This document shows positions 26,336 to 35,860 of a DNA stretch of 47,556 nt, piece by piece; the stretch's first letter is position 1; the number at the start of each line of letters is the position of its first letter. A program made the translations under genes and the position numbers. The notes beneath the pieces were generated by a model. The model ran no database searches. It was not told the DNA's origin and saw nothing but the letters and a program-made list of their open reading frames with translations. This stretch comes from an uncultured Eubacterium sp. (GTDB lineage Bacteria; Bacillota; Clostridia; Lachnospirales; Lachnospiraceae). The stretch lies in assembly GCA_947564835.1 (NCBI GenBank), contig CANOET010000005.1:1-47556 (forward strand), written 5' to 3'.

Positions 26336-27984
26336 TGGCTGAGTGGTATGGAAGGGCATGCGGGGAGGATCTGCAGGCGGACGAAGCGGATCAGGCAGTT
26401 GCAAGGCTGATTGCAGGCAATGCATCCGAAGATTATGACCGGGCGCTTGGAAATGTGGAAGCGTGGCAGCCGTTTTACCATTTGAGCAGTATGCGCAAGG
26501 GGCTGTTTTACTGGTATGAATTTAAGGAAGACGCTGCCCTTTTGGAGGCAGGGGCAGCATTCGGCGCACTGACGGGGCTGTTTTGTGACAGATGCAGGCT
26601 GGTCGTTGCAGCGGAAGCAGATGATTTCCGGGCGGTATGGCTGCGGAAAAGATACAGCCGCAGAAAGAACCTGTGTGTGTATCACGGAGATATTTCAGAG
26701 CCGGGCTTTACAGTGGATTTCCCGGAAAAATTTGATTATATCGTTGTGGCGGATCTCTTTGGGGAACGGTTTGCGGGCAGCAGCTGCATGGATTTATATG
26801 CCGGGTATGTGAAAGAACTGACAAAATTGCTGAAACCGGACGGGCATTTGCTGTTGGCGGTGGATAACCGTTATGGAATCCGGTATTTTTGCGGTGCGCC
26901 CGATCCGCATACCGGACGGCCTTTTGATGGGATTAACCGTTATCCATTCGGGACCAGTGGATATTCTTTCAGCAGGCAGGAGCTGATTTCGGTTATGGAG
27001 CAGGCCGGGCTGCGCTGGAAATTATATTATCCGCTTCCGGACCACAGGCTTGCGCAGCTGATTTATTCGGATGCGTATCTGCAGGGAAGCAGCATCCAGG
27101 AACGCCTGGTGCCGTATTATACGGACAGCTCCGGCCTGGTGGCATATGAAAAAAACTTGTATGCGGATCTGATGGAAAACCAGGTGCTGCCGTTTTTTGC
27201 AAATGCGTTTCTTGCAGAAGGTACCGTGCAGGGAGATTTTTGTCCGGTGATTTATGCAGCCGTGTCTTCAGACAGGGGCAGGGAACACGGATTCGCGACA
27301 ACGATACGGGATGACGGAACAGCAGAAAAAGTCTGTCTGGATCAGGCGGGGCGAAACAGCCTGCAGAAGATCCTGGAGCATATCGGCCAGCTGAAACGGC
27401 AGGGGATTCAGGTGGTGGAACATCATTTGTCCGATGGCAGGCTGTCCATGCCTTATATCAAAGCGCCGACACTTTCCAATGTGCTGCATGCATGTGTATT
27501 CGCCCAGCCGGAGGAGTTTCGCGCATGGCTGGATCTGCTGTATCAAAAAATCCTGCAGTCTTCAGAGCATGTTCCGGAAAAGGATAATTTCTTTATAAAA
27601 AAATACGGCGGAGGTATCAGGTATGGCACGGTTTTAAAAAGGGCGCTGACCGATATGGTGCCGGTGAATTGTTTCTGCATACACAATGACTTGTATTTTT
27701 TCGATCAGGAATTTGCGCTGGATAACTGTCCGGCCGGATATGTGATGTACCGTGCATTGATTTATACCTATATGTATCTGCCCAAAATCGGGCAGGCAGT
27801 CCCGATGCAGGACCTTATCCAAAGATACCGTCTGCAGGATGCCTGGCAGGTTTATGAACAGGAAGAACAGGCATTTATTGCATCAAACCGGAATATGCAG
27901 ATCTATGGGCAGTTTTACAAGTGGTCACAGGTAGATCAGGACCGTATTTATCAAAAGATGATGGCGAAGAAAGGAAATACATGA
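26335..27984 (+). CDS. Large class I SAM-dependent methyltransferase
   Basis: Residues 60-250 form a methyltransferase with motif I LEAGAAFGALTG (70-81), FDYIVVADLFGE and LLKPDGHLLLAVDNRYGIRYF. The last 300 residues are an extra domain with no clear signature; its HNDLYFFDQEF stretch recalls the HxD/DxE elements of kinase-like folds, which I note without claiming activity. Proteins of this two-part shape occur in clostridial polysaccharide clusters next to HAD proteins and ABC exporters. It may modify or cap the chain before export, an inference from position. AGGAGGG precedes the ATG; the stop overlaps the permease start (ATGA at 27981). Confidence 0.8.
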   Translation: MAEWYGRACGEDLQADEADQAVARLIAGNASEDYDRALGNVEAWQPFYHLSSMRKGLFYWYEFKEDAALLEAGAAFGALTGLFCDRCRLVVAAEADDFRAVWLRKRYSRRKNLCVYHGDISEPGFTVDFPEKFDYIVVADLFGERFAGSSCMDLYAGYVKELTKLLKPDGHLLLAVDNRYGIRYFCGAPDPHTGRPFDGINRYPFGTSGYSFSRQELISVMEQAGLRWKLYYPLPDHRLAQLIYSDAYLQGSSIQERLVPYYTDSSGLVAYEKNLYADLMENQVLPFFANAFLAEGTVQGDFCPVIYAAVSSDRGREHGFATTIRDDGTAEKVCLDQAGRNSLQKILEHIGQLKRQGIQVVEHHLSDGRLSMPYIKAPTLSNVLHACVFAQPEEFRAWLDLLYQKILQSSEHVPEKDNFFIKKYGGGIRYGTVLKRALTDMVPVNCFCIHNDLYFFDQEFALDNCPAGYVMYRALIYTYMYLPKIGQAVPMQDLIQRYRLQDAWQVYEQEEQAFIASNRNMQIYGQFYKWSQVDQDRIYQKMMAKKGNT

Positions 27985-29318
27985 AAAAAGAGAAACCGAT
28001 CAAAAGAAAAGCCGCAGGGATTATGCTGATTATTTTGTTTTTAGTCCTGTCAGCGGTGACAGCGCTTTATCCGTTTGATAACCGGGATCTGACTTACCGG
28101 TTTACGACGGATCAGGGGGAGTATACGGTTTTCAAAACCAACCTTGAAATTGCGCAGGGAGGCGCGTGCGAATTTCTGTTTGACCAGACAGACCAGATGG
28201 ACATCAGGGAAGTGGCTGTTTATGGGCAGGTCAAATCCATGCTGCTTGCAAAATGGGAAGAATATGAGTTTGCAAATTATGTGGACGCTGCAGGGGAAGG
28301 AGAAAAGCAGTATACGCCGGACGGAGTGGTGTATACCGGGGCGGGCGGTGTCCGCTTGTTGATGAATGAGGCGTTTCAAAAGAAAAGCCAGGAATTGTCT
28401 GCTTCCTTTTTTCTGGAAAGAATGATTTTGGAGGGGATTCTGCTGGCTGCCTTCTGTGCAGGCTGGATGTGCCTGAAGGTGTTGGAGGAAAAAAGCAGCG
28501 AAGGATACGGGGATAATCATGGCCCGTTGTATGAAATGAAGAAGTTTGTCTGCGACATTGCCAATTACGGCCAATATATGGTTTATGCAGCCAGGACGGA
28601 TTTAAAGGCAGAGGTGGCAAACTCCTATCTGAACCGCCTGTGGTGGCTGCTCGAACCTTTTTTTAATATGATCGTGTACGTGATTGTGTTTGGGCAGGTA
28701 ATGGGAAATTCCATCCGCAATTATGCAACGTTTGTGTATTCTGCACTGCTGATGTGGAATCTGTTTAACAAGACTGTGAATTACAGTGTAAAGCTTGTGC
28801 GGAATAATAAGGATATTGTTACGAAAGTGTATGTGCCGAAGTTTATCCTGTTATTATCGAATATGATCTTAAATATTTTTAAACTGTTATTTTCTTTTAT
28901 TGTGCTCGTTGTGATGATGGTTATTTTCAAGATCCCGGTCGGGCCGGCAACGCTGCTTGTGCTTCCGGCTTACTTCGTACTGCTGCTGTTTGCGTTTGGA
29001 ATCGGGATGATTTTTCTGCATTTCGGCGTTTATGTGGATGACCTGTCTTATGCAGTGGGGATCCTTTTAAATATGCTGATGTTTTTATCAGGAGTATTTT
29101 ATGATGTTATGACGACGCTGCCGGAGCCGTTAAATATGTGTATGATGGTACTGAATCCGGTGGCAATGCTGGTCAGTACCATGCGAAGCGCCCTGCTTTA
29201 CCATACGGCTGTAAATGTGCCGGTTCTGGTGATCTGGGGGATCCTGTCAGTGTTTTTGTGCTGCGTGGGTGTACATATCGTGTATAAGAATGAGAACAGC
29301 TATGTAAAGGTGGTGTAG
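27981..29318 (+). CDS. Polysaccharide ABC exporter permease (TagG/Wzm type) with extra N-terminal ectodomain
   Basis: The C-terminal 250 residues are an ABC-2 permease (around LRLNRLWWLLEPFFNM-like entry at 218-229, six membrane segments), as in teichoic acid and O-antigen exporters. Unusually, about 185 residues precede it: a membrane segment at 11-30, a roughly 115-residue outer domain, and a second membrane segment at about 148-167. TagG and Wzm proteins are normally about 260-280 residues, so this 445-residue form has an added extracytoplasmic domain that might hold the exported chain. The ATG overlaps the previous stop, and the ATPase gene follows directly. Confidence 0.87.
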   Translation: MKKEKPIKRKAAGIMLIILFLVLSAVTALYPFDNRDLTYRFTTDQGEYTVFKTNLEIAQGGACEFLFDQTDQMDIREVAVYGQVKSMLLAKWEEYEFANYVDAAGEGEKQYTPDGVVYTGAGGVRLLMNEAFQKKSQELSASFFLERMILEGILLAAFCAGWMCLKVLEEKSSEGYGDNHGPLYEMKKFVCDIANYGQYMVYAARTDLKAEVANSYLNRLWWLLEPFFNMIVYVIVFGQVMGNSIRNYATFVYSALLMWNLFNKTVNYSVKLVRNNKDIVTKVYVPKFILLLSNMILNIFKLLFSFIVLVVMMVIFKIPVGPATLLVLPAYFVLLLFAFGIGMIFLHFGVYVDDLSYAVGILLNMLMFLSGVFYDVMTTLPEPLNMCMMVLNPVAMLVSTMRSALLYHTAVNVPVLVIWGILSVFLCCVGVHIVYKNENSYVKVV

Positions 29319-29319
29319 G

Positions 29320-30054
29320 ATGATGCGTGAAATTGCTTTGGAAGTCAGCCATGTCAGTATTGATTATAAAAACCTGATGCATATGTCACTGCACCAGAGC
29401 CTGTTAAATAAGGATATAAAAAAAGCAGAGACGATACGGGCGGTCAGCGATGTTTCTTTCACGGTCGGAAAGGGAGAGATTCTGGGTATCGTAGGCCGCA
29501 ATGGTTCGGGGAAAACGACATTGCTGCGTTCCATTGCAGGAATCTTCCGGCCGGATGAGGGGAGGATTGATACGAAGGGGAACCGTGTGTCTTTGATGGC
29601 GATCGGAATCGGCTTCAATGGAAATAATACCGGACGGGAGAATATCCTAAAGTCGGGGATGCTGTTAGGGTGCAGGCTGGATTATGTGAAGGCGCATATG
29701 GATGAAATTATTGCGTTTTCGGAACTGGGCGAGTTTATTGACCGCCCGGTCAGGACCTATTCCAGCGGAATGTATTCCAAGCTGTCTTTTGCGGTGACGG
29801 CGATTCTGGATACAGATATTATGCTGGTGGATGAGGTGTTGAGCGTGGGAGATGAGCATTTTAGGAAGAAAAGCTATCAGAAGATGAAGGAACTGATGAT
29901 GAGCAACCGGACAGTGCTGATTGTTTCACATGCGACCGAAACGCTGAAAAAATTTTGCGACAGGGTGTTCTGGATTGACAATGGAACGTTTATGGAGATT
30001 GGGGAGACAAATGAAGTTTTAGAACATTACAATGCATTTATGAGTACGCTTTGA
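29320..30054 (+). CDS. Polysaccharide ABC exporter ATPase (TagH/Wzt type)
   Basis: A 244-residue ABC ATPase with Walker A GRNGSGKTT at 59-67, signature YSSGM at 147-151, Walker B IMLVDE at 167-172, and the switch histidine in VSHATE. The N-terminal 40 residues and YSSGM signature are typical of the teichoic-acid/O-antigen exporter subfamily. It lacks the long C-terminal carbohydrate-binding domain of some Wzt proteins, so chain recognition may lie elsewhere, perhaps in the permease ectodomain. It would power export of the lipid-linked polymer made by this cluster. Confidence 0.93.
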   Translation: MMREIALEVSHVSIDYKNLMHMSLHQSLLNKDIKKAETIRAVSDVSFTVGKGEILGIVGRNGSGKTTLLRSIAGIFRPDEGRIDTKGNRVSLMAIGIGFNGNNTGRENILKSGMLLGCRLDYVKAHMDEIIAFSELGEFIDRPVRTYSSGMYSKLSFAVTAILDTDIMLVDEVLSVGDEHFRKKSYQKMKELMMSNRTVLIVSHATETLKKFCDRVFWIDNGTFMEIGETNEVLEHYNAFMSTL

Positions 30055-30091
30055 AAAGGGCAGAATTGCGAAAGGCAGGGTCAAGAAGTCT

Positions 30092-30529
30092 ATGGGAGAA
30101 AAAAAGAAAAAATATAAGACAGGCTATGTCCCGGGTGTGTTTGATTTATTTCATATCGGGCATCTGAATCTGATTCGGAATTGCAAAAAATACTGCGAAT
30201 ATCTGATTGTCGGGGTGCTGTCTGATGAGCTGGCAGAGTTTTATAAAGGGAAACGGCCGTTTATACCATATGAAGAGCGGATAGCGATTATAGGCGCACT
30301 GTCGGATGTGGACCAGGCCGTGCGGGTGGATTTTTCCAATACGGATAAAATTGACGCATGGAAACAGCTGAAATACGATGTGCATTTTTCGGGTGATGAT
30401 CATCTGCATGACTGGCAGGAAGAAAAGATCAGGTTGCAGGAGCTCGGGGCTGCAATGGAATTTCTTCCATATACAAAGAGTACGAGTTCTTCGCAGATAC
30501 GCAGGCTGATCGAAAGGGCGCTTGTATAA
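30092..30529 (+). CDS. TagD-like cytidylyltransferase
   Basis: A stand-alone 145-residue nucleotidyltransferase of normal family length: GVFDLFHIGH at 15-24 with the catalytic HIGH, and STSSSQIR at 130-137. Enzymes of this type make CDP-glycerol or a related CDP-alditol for teichoic acids. It differs from the fused copy at 983 and may act on another alditol phosphate. It sits between the exporter and the second LicD gene, the enzyme most likely to use a CDP-linked donor. The specific substrate cannot be read from sequence. Confidence 0.88.
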   Translation: MGEKKKKYKTGYVPGVFDLFHIGHLNLIRNCKKYCEYLIVGVLSDELAEFYKGKRPFIPYEERIAIIGALSDVDQAVRVDFSNTDKIDAWKQLKYDVHFSGDDHLHDWQEEKIRLQELGAAMEFLPYTKSTSSSQIRRLIERALV

Positions 30530-30560
30530 TACGATAGAAAGATGAAAACAAGGAGAGGTT

Positions 30561-31478
30561 ATGGAGCATTTGGAAATGGATATTCATACGCAAAAACAGC
30601 GGGATATTTTGAAAAAGGCGCAGGAATGCAACCGGGTGTTGTTACGGGAGCTGGACCGGGTCTGCAGGAAATACAGGCTGAAATATTATCTGATCTGCGG
30701 GACGCTTCTCGGCGCTGTCAGGCATAAGAGCTTTGTGCCGTGGGATGACGATGCGGATGTTGCGATGACGAGGCGGGATTTTGAGATTTTGAAGAAGCAT
30801 GCAAAAGAAGAGTGGGATGGAAAGGAATTTTTGTTTGTCGATTATTGCGATATGAAACACGGCGCCTTTTTGGATTACATGTCAAGGCTTGTCTATATGA
30901 AGGAGGAGGTACCGGTCATTACCTTTCAGAAAATACGCGGCAAAGGGCGCAGCGATATTGATAACCATATTCCGCTGGATATTTATATTCTGGACAACGC
31001 ATCCGATGATGAAAAAAAACATGGCAGGCAGGCGAAACTGCTTCAGGGGCTGTACGGGCTTTGCATGGGGCACAGGGCCTATGTGGATTTCAAGGAATAT
31101 GCAGATCAGCCAGTGCAGAGGAAACGGCTGATCAAGCTGCTGGTATCGGTTGGAAAATGGATACCGTTAAAGCTGCTGTTTGCTGTATATGAGATCGTTA
31201 GGAGATGGTATAACCATAAGGAGACAGAGGCTTATATTATGTCGAACGGTTTTATTTTCTGCCTTCCGTGGAAATTTGAAAAGAAATGGTTTGCAGGGGG
31301 AAGCAAGGTTGTGATTGACGGAGAGGTGTTCCGGGGGCCTGCGGATTGGGATGCGTATTTGCGTCAGCAGTATGGGGAATACCGGAATCTGCCGCCGGTG
31401 CAGTATCGGCATCCGACGCATACATATGGGGCGAGCGGGATTTATCATACGGTGGATTATTCTAAGAATGTTACCTAA
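30561..31478 (+). CDS. LicD family phosphotransferase (second copy)
   Basis: A 305-residue LicD protein with GTLLGAVRH at 47-55 and PWDDDAD at 60-66, the same motifs as the first copy. AAGGAGAGG gives a strong site for the ATG. The pairing TagD-like enzyme then LicD mirrors the arrangement at 983-3184, so the cluster has two cytidylyltransferase/LicD sets and may attach two different phospho-substituents. An apparent pause in the operon follows it: an imperfect stem-loop and about 150 bases without genes. Confidence 0.9.
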   Translation: MEHLEMDIHTQKQRDILKKAQECNRVLLRELDRVCRKYRLKYYLICGTLLGAVRHKSFVPWDDDADVAMTRRDFEILKKHAKEEWDGKEFLFVDYCDMKHGAFLDYMSRLVYMKEEVPVITFQKIRGKGRSDIDNHIPLDIYILDNASDDEKKHGRQAKLLQGLYGLCMGHRAYVDFKEYADQPVQRKRLIKLLVSVGKWIPLKLLFAVYEIVRRWYNHKETEAYIMSNGFIFCLPWKFEKKWFAGGSKVVIDGEVFRGPADWDAYLRQQYGEYRNLPPVQYRHPTHTYGASGIYHTVDYSKNVT

Positions 31479-31480
31479 AA

Positions 31481-31580
31481 TAGCCACATCCCCTAGCTAA
31501 TCAAGATCTTTCGGGAAACCGTTCCCCGCAAGTATACCGGACGTGTTTTGATGTGCGGTTGCGGGACGGTATCTTTATTA
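31481..31580. repeat. Dispersed-repeat fragment and imperfect stem-loop
   Basis: 31481-31500 (TAGCCACATCCCCTAGCTAA) is a diverged minus-oriented copy of the repeat found at 39295 and 46294-46516; the match continues loosely into CTTTCGGGAAA. Just after, 31518-31530 and 31560-31570 can pair (ACCGT..CCGCA with TGCGGGACGGT) and are followed by a weak T stretch, so this could be a leaky terminator for the upstream operon. Confidence 0.4.
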
Positions 31581-31634
31581 TAAAAATGTCTGACAATTAT
31601 GGGGAACGGATCTATGTGCAAGGAGGAATGGCTT

Positions 31635-32618
31635 ATGCTGCTGTCAATTATTGTTCCCTGCTACAACGAGCAGGAGGCCATACCTGTATTTTACCAGGAA
31701 TTTAGAAAAGCGGTGCAGGACATGCCTGCGGAGTATGAACTGCTGTTTATCGACGACGGTTCTAAGGACGGTACGCTGGATATCCTGCGCGGCCTGGCGA
31801 AAGAGGACGGCTATGTGTCGTACCTGTCGTTTTCGAGGAATTTCGGAAAGGAGGCGGCGATGTACGCGGGGTTTTGCCATGTGCGCGGGGATTATGCGGC
31901 GGTGATGGATGCGGACCTGCAGGACCCGCCGCAGATGCTGGTGCAGATGCTTGAGATCCTCCGGTCGGGGGAGTATGACAGCGTGGCGGCGCGCAGGGTG
32001 TCCAGGAAAGGGGAGCCTGCGGTCAGGAGCTGGTTCGCCAGGCAGTTTTACCGTCTGATCAACCGGATTTCGGATGCGGATATCGTGGACGGTGCGCGGG
32101 ATTTCCGGCTGATGAAGCGGGAAATGGTGGATACGGTCGTCAGGATGGGGGAATACAACCGGTTTTCCAAAGGGATCTTCGGATGGGTCGGGTTTCGGAC
32201 GTACTGGCTGGAGTACGAGAATACGGGCCGGGCGGCGGGTACGACGAAATGGAGCTTTTGGAAGCTGTTTTGTTATGCCGTGGATGGGATTATAAACTTT
32301 TCCCAGGTGCCGTTGAGCCTGGCCTCGTGGTTCGGGCTGGTGATGACGGCGGTGTCTTTTCTGGCGGTGGCGGTGGTCGCGGTGCGCAGGCTGGTGTGGG
32401 GCGACCCGGTGGCCGGGTGGGCGTCGACGGTCTGCGTGGTTACACTGATCGGAGGGATCCAGCTGTTCTGTATGGGGATTATGGGGCAGTATATCTCAAA
32501 AATCTACCTGGAAGTAAAAAAGCGGCCGCATTATATCGTGGCGGAGAGCAGCCCGGGCATAAGCGGAATGCGGGAGCAGGCAGGGAAGGCGGACGGACGG
32601 GATGGGAACCGGAAATGA
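31635..32618 (+). CDS. GT2 (GtrB/DPM1-like) polyprenyl-phosphate glycosyltransferase
   Basis: A 327-residue enzyme with SIIVPCYNEQEAI at 4-16, IDDGSKDGT at 39-47 and the family's DADLQDPP at 92-99. Two C-terminal membrane helices (around LASWFGLVMTAVSFLAV and VVTLIGGIQLFCMGIMG) complete the GtrB architecture. It would place a sugar on undecaprenyl phosphate at the cytoplasmic face. ATG 31635 is preceded by AGGAGG at 31621-31626, better than upstream candidates. The YfhO gene that follows is the likely user of the lipid-linked sugar outside the membrane. The window's first gene fragment is a homologue. Confidence 0.9.
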   Translation: MLLSIIVPCYNEQEAIPVFYQEFRKAVQDMPAEYELLFIDDGSKDGTLDILRGLAKEDGYVSYLSFSRNFGKEAAMYAGFCHVRGDYAAVMDADLQDPPQMLVQMLEILRSGEYDSVAARRVSRKGEPAVRSWFARQFYRLINRISDADIVDGARDFRLMKREMVDTVVRMGEYNRFSKGIFGWVGFRTYWLEYENTGRAAGTTKWSFWKLFCYAVDGIINFSQVPLSLASWFGLVMTAVSFLAVAVVAVRRLVWGDPVAGWASTVCVVTLIGGIQLFCMGIMGQYISKIYLEVKKRPHYIVAESSPGISGMREQAGKADGRDGNRK

Positions 32619-32623
32619 GACGG

Positions 32624-32734
32624 GTCTGTATGAGCCTGCCTGTCCGGAAGGTATCTGCAGGTCTGTATGGGCCTGCCTGTCTGGAAGGTATCTGCAGGTC
32701 TGTATGGGCCTGTCTGTCCGGAAGGTATCTGCAG
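32624..32734. repeat. Three 37-bp tandem repeats
   Basis: Units at 32624-32660, 32661-32697 and 32698-32734 differ by only a few bases and share the end GGAAGGTATCTGCAG. They begin six bases after the GT2 stop and end about 48 bases before the YfhO start, so copy number would change the spacing between the two genes. A long upstream frame in the YfhO phase runs through them but has no ribosome binding site. Confidence 0.88.
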
Positions 32735-32781
32735 GGCGCCTGGTGTATATAAAAAAATTCGGGATAAAGGAGGAAGGTCCG

Positions 32782-35781
32782 ATGGGAAGGACGGGGGTTG
32801 GAAATGTGTGCAGCAGGTTTGTAAGGAATGTGTTTGCCGGACAGCCGCTGCATACGAAAGCGGGAAGGAGGAAGCTTTATGCCTGTTATACGATGTTATT
32901 TGCGGCAGTGTCCCTTTTTGTGTTTTCCTGGTATTTTTTCAAGGGGAGGACGCTGATCTGGAACGGTGACGGCTGGGTGCAGCATTATAAGGCGCTTGTA
33001 TATTATGCCAGATACCTGCGCGCGGTTTTAAAAGAGCTTCTTGCCGGGCATGGTCTGGCCTTTCCGGCGTGGGATTTTAATATCGGGGAAGGCAGTGATG
33101 TGCTGCAGGCGTTCCATTATTATGCGGTCGGTGACCCGTTTACGCTGGGGGCTGTTTTCGTTCCGGTGCGGTACATGCACCTGTATTATAATGCCATCAT
33201 TCTGCTGCGCCTTTATTTTGCGGGGCTGCTGTTTTGTATGTTCTGTCTGGAGGCGGGCAGCCCGGCAGCAGACCGCCCGGGGACAGGTTGCTTGGAAATG
33301 TATGGCATACTTGCCGGTTCTCTGACGTATGTCTTCTGCTATTGGGCGCTTTTTAATGCGCAAAGGCACTCGTTTTTCCTGAATCCGATGGTCTTTTTCC
33401 CGCTGCTGCTGACCGGGGTGGAGAAGGTGCTGAAAAATAAAAACGGCCGGCTGCTGGCCTTTGCTGTTTTTCTGTCTGCCGTCAGTAATTTCTACTTTTT
33501 CTATATGCTGGCCATGCTGACGGCCCTATATGTGCTGATACGCCTGGCAGTGTGTTACCGGGGGAGCCGTGAAAAAAGGAGGGAGGCACGGCTGTTGTTT
33601 TTGCGGATTGGCGCGGCATCTGTGCTGGGCGTGCTGCTGGCGGCGGGGATTTTCCTGCCGGTATGCATGCTGTTTTTCTCGGATGCGCGTGTTTCCAGCG
33701 GGGATGAGGGGAGCCTGTTTTATTCTTATGCGTATTACAGCAGGCTGCCTTCCCTGCTGATTTCCACGGGGGATGACTACTGGACGTGCATGGGGTATGC
33801 CGCCCCGGTGCTGCCGGCGGTTGTACTGTTGTTTCGGAGAAAAAAGAATGATCTACTCAAGGCGCTGTTTCTGGCAGGTATCCTGATTATGTGCGTGCCG
33901 TTCCTTGGCCGGGCGCTGAACGGGTTTTCGTATGTGACAAACCGCTGGTCCTGGGCGTTTGCGATGCTTGGCGCCTATATACTGGCAGTGATGTGGCAGC
34001 CGCTGCTGGAGCTTGTGCCGGGCGGGAAGGACAGCCGGGCGGTGACGGCGGGCGAGGCTGTTTATTTTGCCGTATGCATGGCTCTGGAGCGTTCCCGGAC
34101 GGTTATGGCCTTTACGGCTGTGTGCCTGGCGCTGCTGTTTGTGGCCCTGCCAGCCTGCCTGAGCGGGCAGGATGGAAAACGGGCGGGCCGGGTGCGGCAG
34201 GCGGCGGGGCTGGCGCTTGTGGCGGCCAGCATCTGCACCAACAGCTTCTGGTTTTATGCAAACGCGCCGGGCGCGGGGAATTATGCGGCCCAAAGCTGGG
34301 GATCCGGCCATGTGCTGGAAGATCTGACAGCGAATGAGACAGCGGCTGTGCGGGATGCGGCCGCGGCGGACGGGGCGGAGGATTTTTACCGTTATAGCGG
34401 GCGGGGGCTGACGTTAAACGCAGGGATTCTGGAAGGCCCTTCCTCGACGCAGTATTACTGGTCCCTGTCGAACCCCTTTGTGCAGGAGTTCCGCAGGGTT
34501 ATGGGGCTGGAAATGGAAGAGGTGGCGGTGAATTACACCGGGTATGATGACCGGACGGCACTGACGGCGCTGGCAGCCGTCCGGTACTATGCGGCCCCTG
34601 TCTGGGACGCCGGTTTTGTGCCGTACGGCTACTCCCATGCGGCAACCGTCAACCTGAAAGGCGCTGCGAGGGAGGACGCGCTGGAGCGTCTTTGCATGGA
34701 GCTGGGCGTGGAAGCGCTGACCGAAGACCAGATCCGGATGGCGGAAGGCCCGTTCCTGGATGAACGCGCGGTTTTCCGGAATGACCATGCACTGCCGCTT
34801 GCTTATACTTATGACGGCTGTATATCAAAAGAAGTGTGGGAAACGCTTACAGCCGTGCAGAAACAGGAGGCCCTGCTGCAGGGGGCCGTATTGGAAGGCT
34901 ATGCGGGCGGCGCAAAAGAGGCGCAGCTGTCACTGCACAGCGAAGAACGGGCACATTCCATACGGTGCAATGACAGCGGGGTGTCCATCCAGAAGGACAG
35001 GTTTGTCGTAACGCAGGCGGGCGCGTCCGTGACATTGGAGTTTGAGGGCCTGGCGGACAGCGAAACATACCTTTCCATAGACGGGCTGGATTTCGAGGGG
35101 GTGCCCGCGTACGACCTGTATTTCGGGGCGGAGGAGAATGACCCGCTGCGGCTGTATAACCGCACCAACTGGGAAAACCTGTCTGAGACGGAGCGGGAAA
35201 ACATCCGCAGGGAAAAGCGGTTCTGGAAAGCCCCGCCGGATACCCGCCTGACAGTTGCCGCATCTGACGGGCGCCGGAAGGTGCTGACGTATTATAACAA
35301 AGAACACAGCTGTTACAGCGGGCGGCATGATTTCACGGTCAACCTGGGCTATGCGCAGGAAGCGCGGACTTCGGTCACGGTGTCTTTTGGCCGGGCAGGG
35401 ATTTATCCGCTGCGCGCATTGCGGGTGGAATGCCTCCCGATGGACGGCTATGCACAGCAGCTGTCGGCACGCGGGGAAACCGTGCTGGAAAAGGCAGAAA
35501 TCGGGACGGATGAGGTTACGGGGGAGATTTCGCTTGCCGCGCCGAAGCTGCTGAACCTGGCAATCCCCTATTCCAAAGGGTGGAGCGCATTTGTGGACGG
35601 CAGGAAGGTAAAGCTGTACCGGTCGAATGTGATGTATATGGCGCTGGACCTGGATGCAGGAAGGCATACTGTCCGGCTAACCTACCATACGCCGTGGCTG
35701 AAAGAGGGAATGTATATTTCCGTATTCACGGGGCTGGCGTGTCTGTGTGCTGCGCTGATAAGAAAGTTCAGGCGGAAATAA
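32782..35781 (+). CDS. YfhO family membrane glycosyltransferase
   Basis: A 999-residue protein with about a dozen membrane segments in the first half and a large extracytoplasmic part ending in PYSKGWSAFVDGRKV and HTVRLTYHTPWLKEG, then a last membrane helix and a basic tail: the standard YfhO layout. YfhO proteins (GT-C fold) glycosylate lipoteichoic acid or other surface polymers with lipid-linked sugars. GDGWVQHY early in the protein matches the family's acidic loop. AAGGAGGAAGG precedes ATG 32782, which I prefer to the in-frame start 180 bases upstream because that stretch is tandem repeat. It pairs with the GT2 upstream. GC-rich codon use contrasts with the AT-rich cassette. Confidence 0.9.
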   Translation: MGRTGVGNVCSRFVRNVFAGQPLHTKAGRRKLYACYTMLFAAVSLFVFSWYFFKGRTLIWNGDGWVQHYKALVYYARYLRAVLKELLAGHGLAFPAWDFNIGEGSDVLQAFHYYAVGDPFTLGAVFVPVRYMHLYYNAIILLRLYFAGLLFCMFCLEAGSPAADRPGTGCLEMYGILAGSLTYVFCYWALFNAQRHSFFLNPMVFFPLLLTGVEKVLKNKNGRLLAFAVFLSAVSNFYFFYMLAMLTALYVLIRLAVCYRGSREKRREARLLFLRIGAASVLGVLLAAGIFLPVCMLFFSDARVSSGDEGSLFYSYAYYSRLPSLLISTGDDYWTCMGYAAPVLPAVVLLFRRKKNDLLKALFLAGILIMCVPFLGRALNGFSYVTNRWSWAFAMLGAYILAVMWQPLLELVPGGKDSRAVTAGEAVYFAVCMALERSRTVMAFTAVCLALLFVALPACLSGQDGKRAGRVRQAAGLALVAASICTNSFWFYANAPGAGNYAAQSWGSGHVLEDLTANETAAVRDAAAADGAEDFYRYSGRGLTLNAGILEGPSSTQYYWSLSNPFVQEFRRVMGLEMEEVAVNYTGYDDRTALTALAAVRYYAAPVWDAGFVPYGYSHAATVNLKGAAREDALERLCMELGVEALTEDQIRMAEGPFLDERAVFRNDHALPLAYTYDGCISKEVWETLTAVQKQEALLQGAVLEGYAGGAKEAQLSLHSEERAHSIRCNDSGVSIQKDRFVVTQAGASVTLEFEGLADSETYLSIDGLDFEGVPAYDLYFGAEENDPLRLYNRTNWENLSETERENIRREKRFWKAPPDTRLTVAASDGRRKVLTYYNKEHSCYSGRHDFTVNLGYAQEARTSVTVSFGRAGIYPLRALRVECLPMDGYAQQLSARGETVLEKAEIGTDEVTGEISLAAPKLLNLAIPYSKGWSAFVDGRKVKLYRSNVMYMALDLDAGRHTVRLTYHTPWLKEGMYISVFTGLACLCAALIRKFRRK

Positions 35782-35860
35782 ATGGCCGGATGGGGCACTG
35801 GCACACTGCGCTGTGCAATGGACGTCGGCTACAGCGCCTGAATGATGTGCCGGCAATGCA

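Noticed and set aside
32183..32752. Overlapping Gly/Val/Arg-rich frame inside the GT2 gene
   Set aside because: Shadow frame of a GC-rich gene with clear GT2 motifs.
32602..32781. N-terminal extension of YfhO starting at 32602
   Set aside because: The stretch is encoded by three 37-bp repeats, lacks a ribosome binding site, and a strong site precedes ATG 32782.
33853..34337. Long frames on both strands inside YfhO
   Set aside because: GC-rich shadow frames with biased, low-complexity composition; YfhO itself is well supported.
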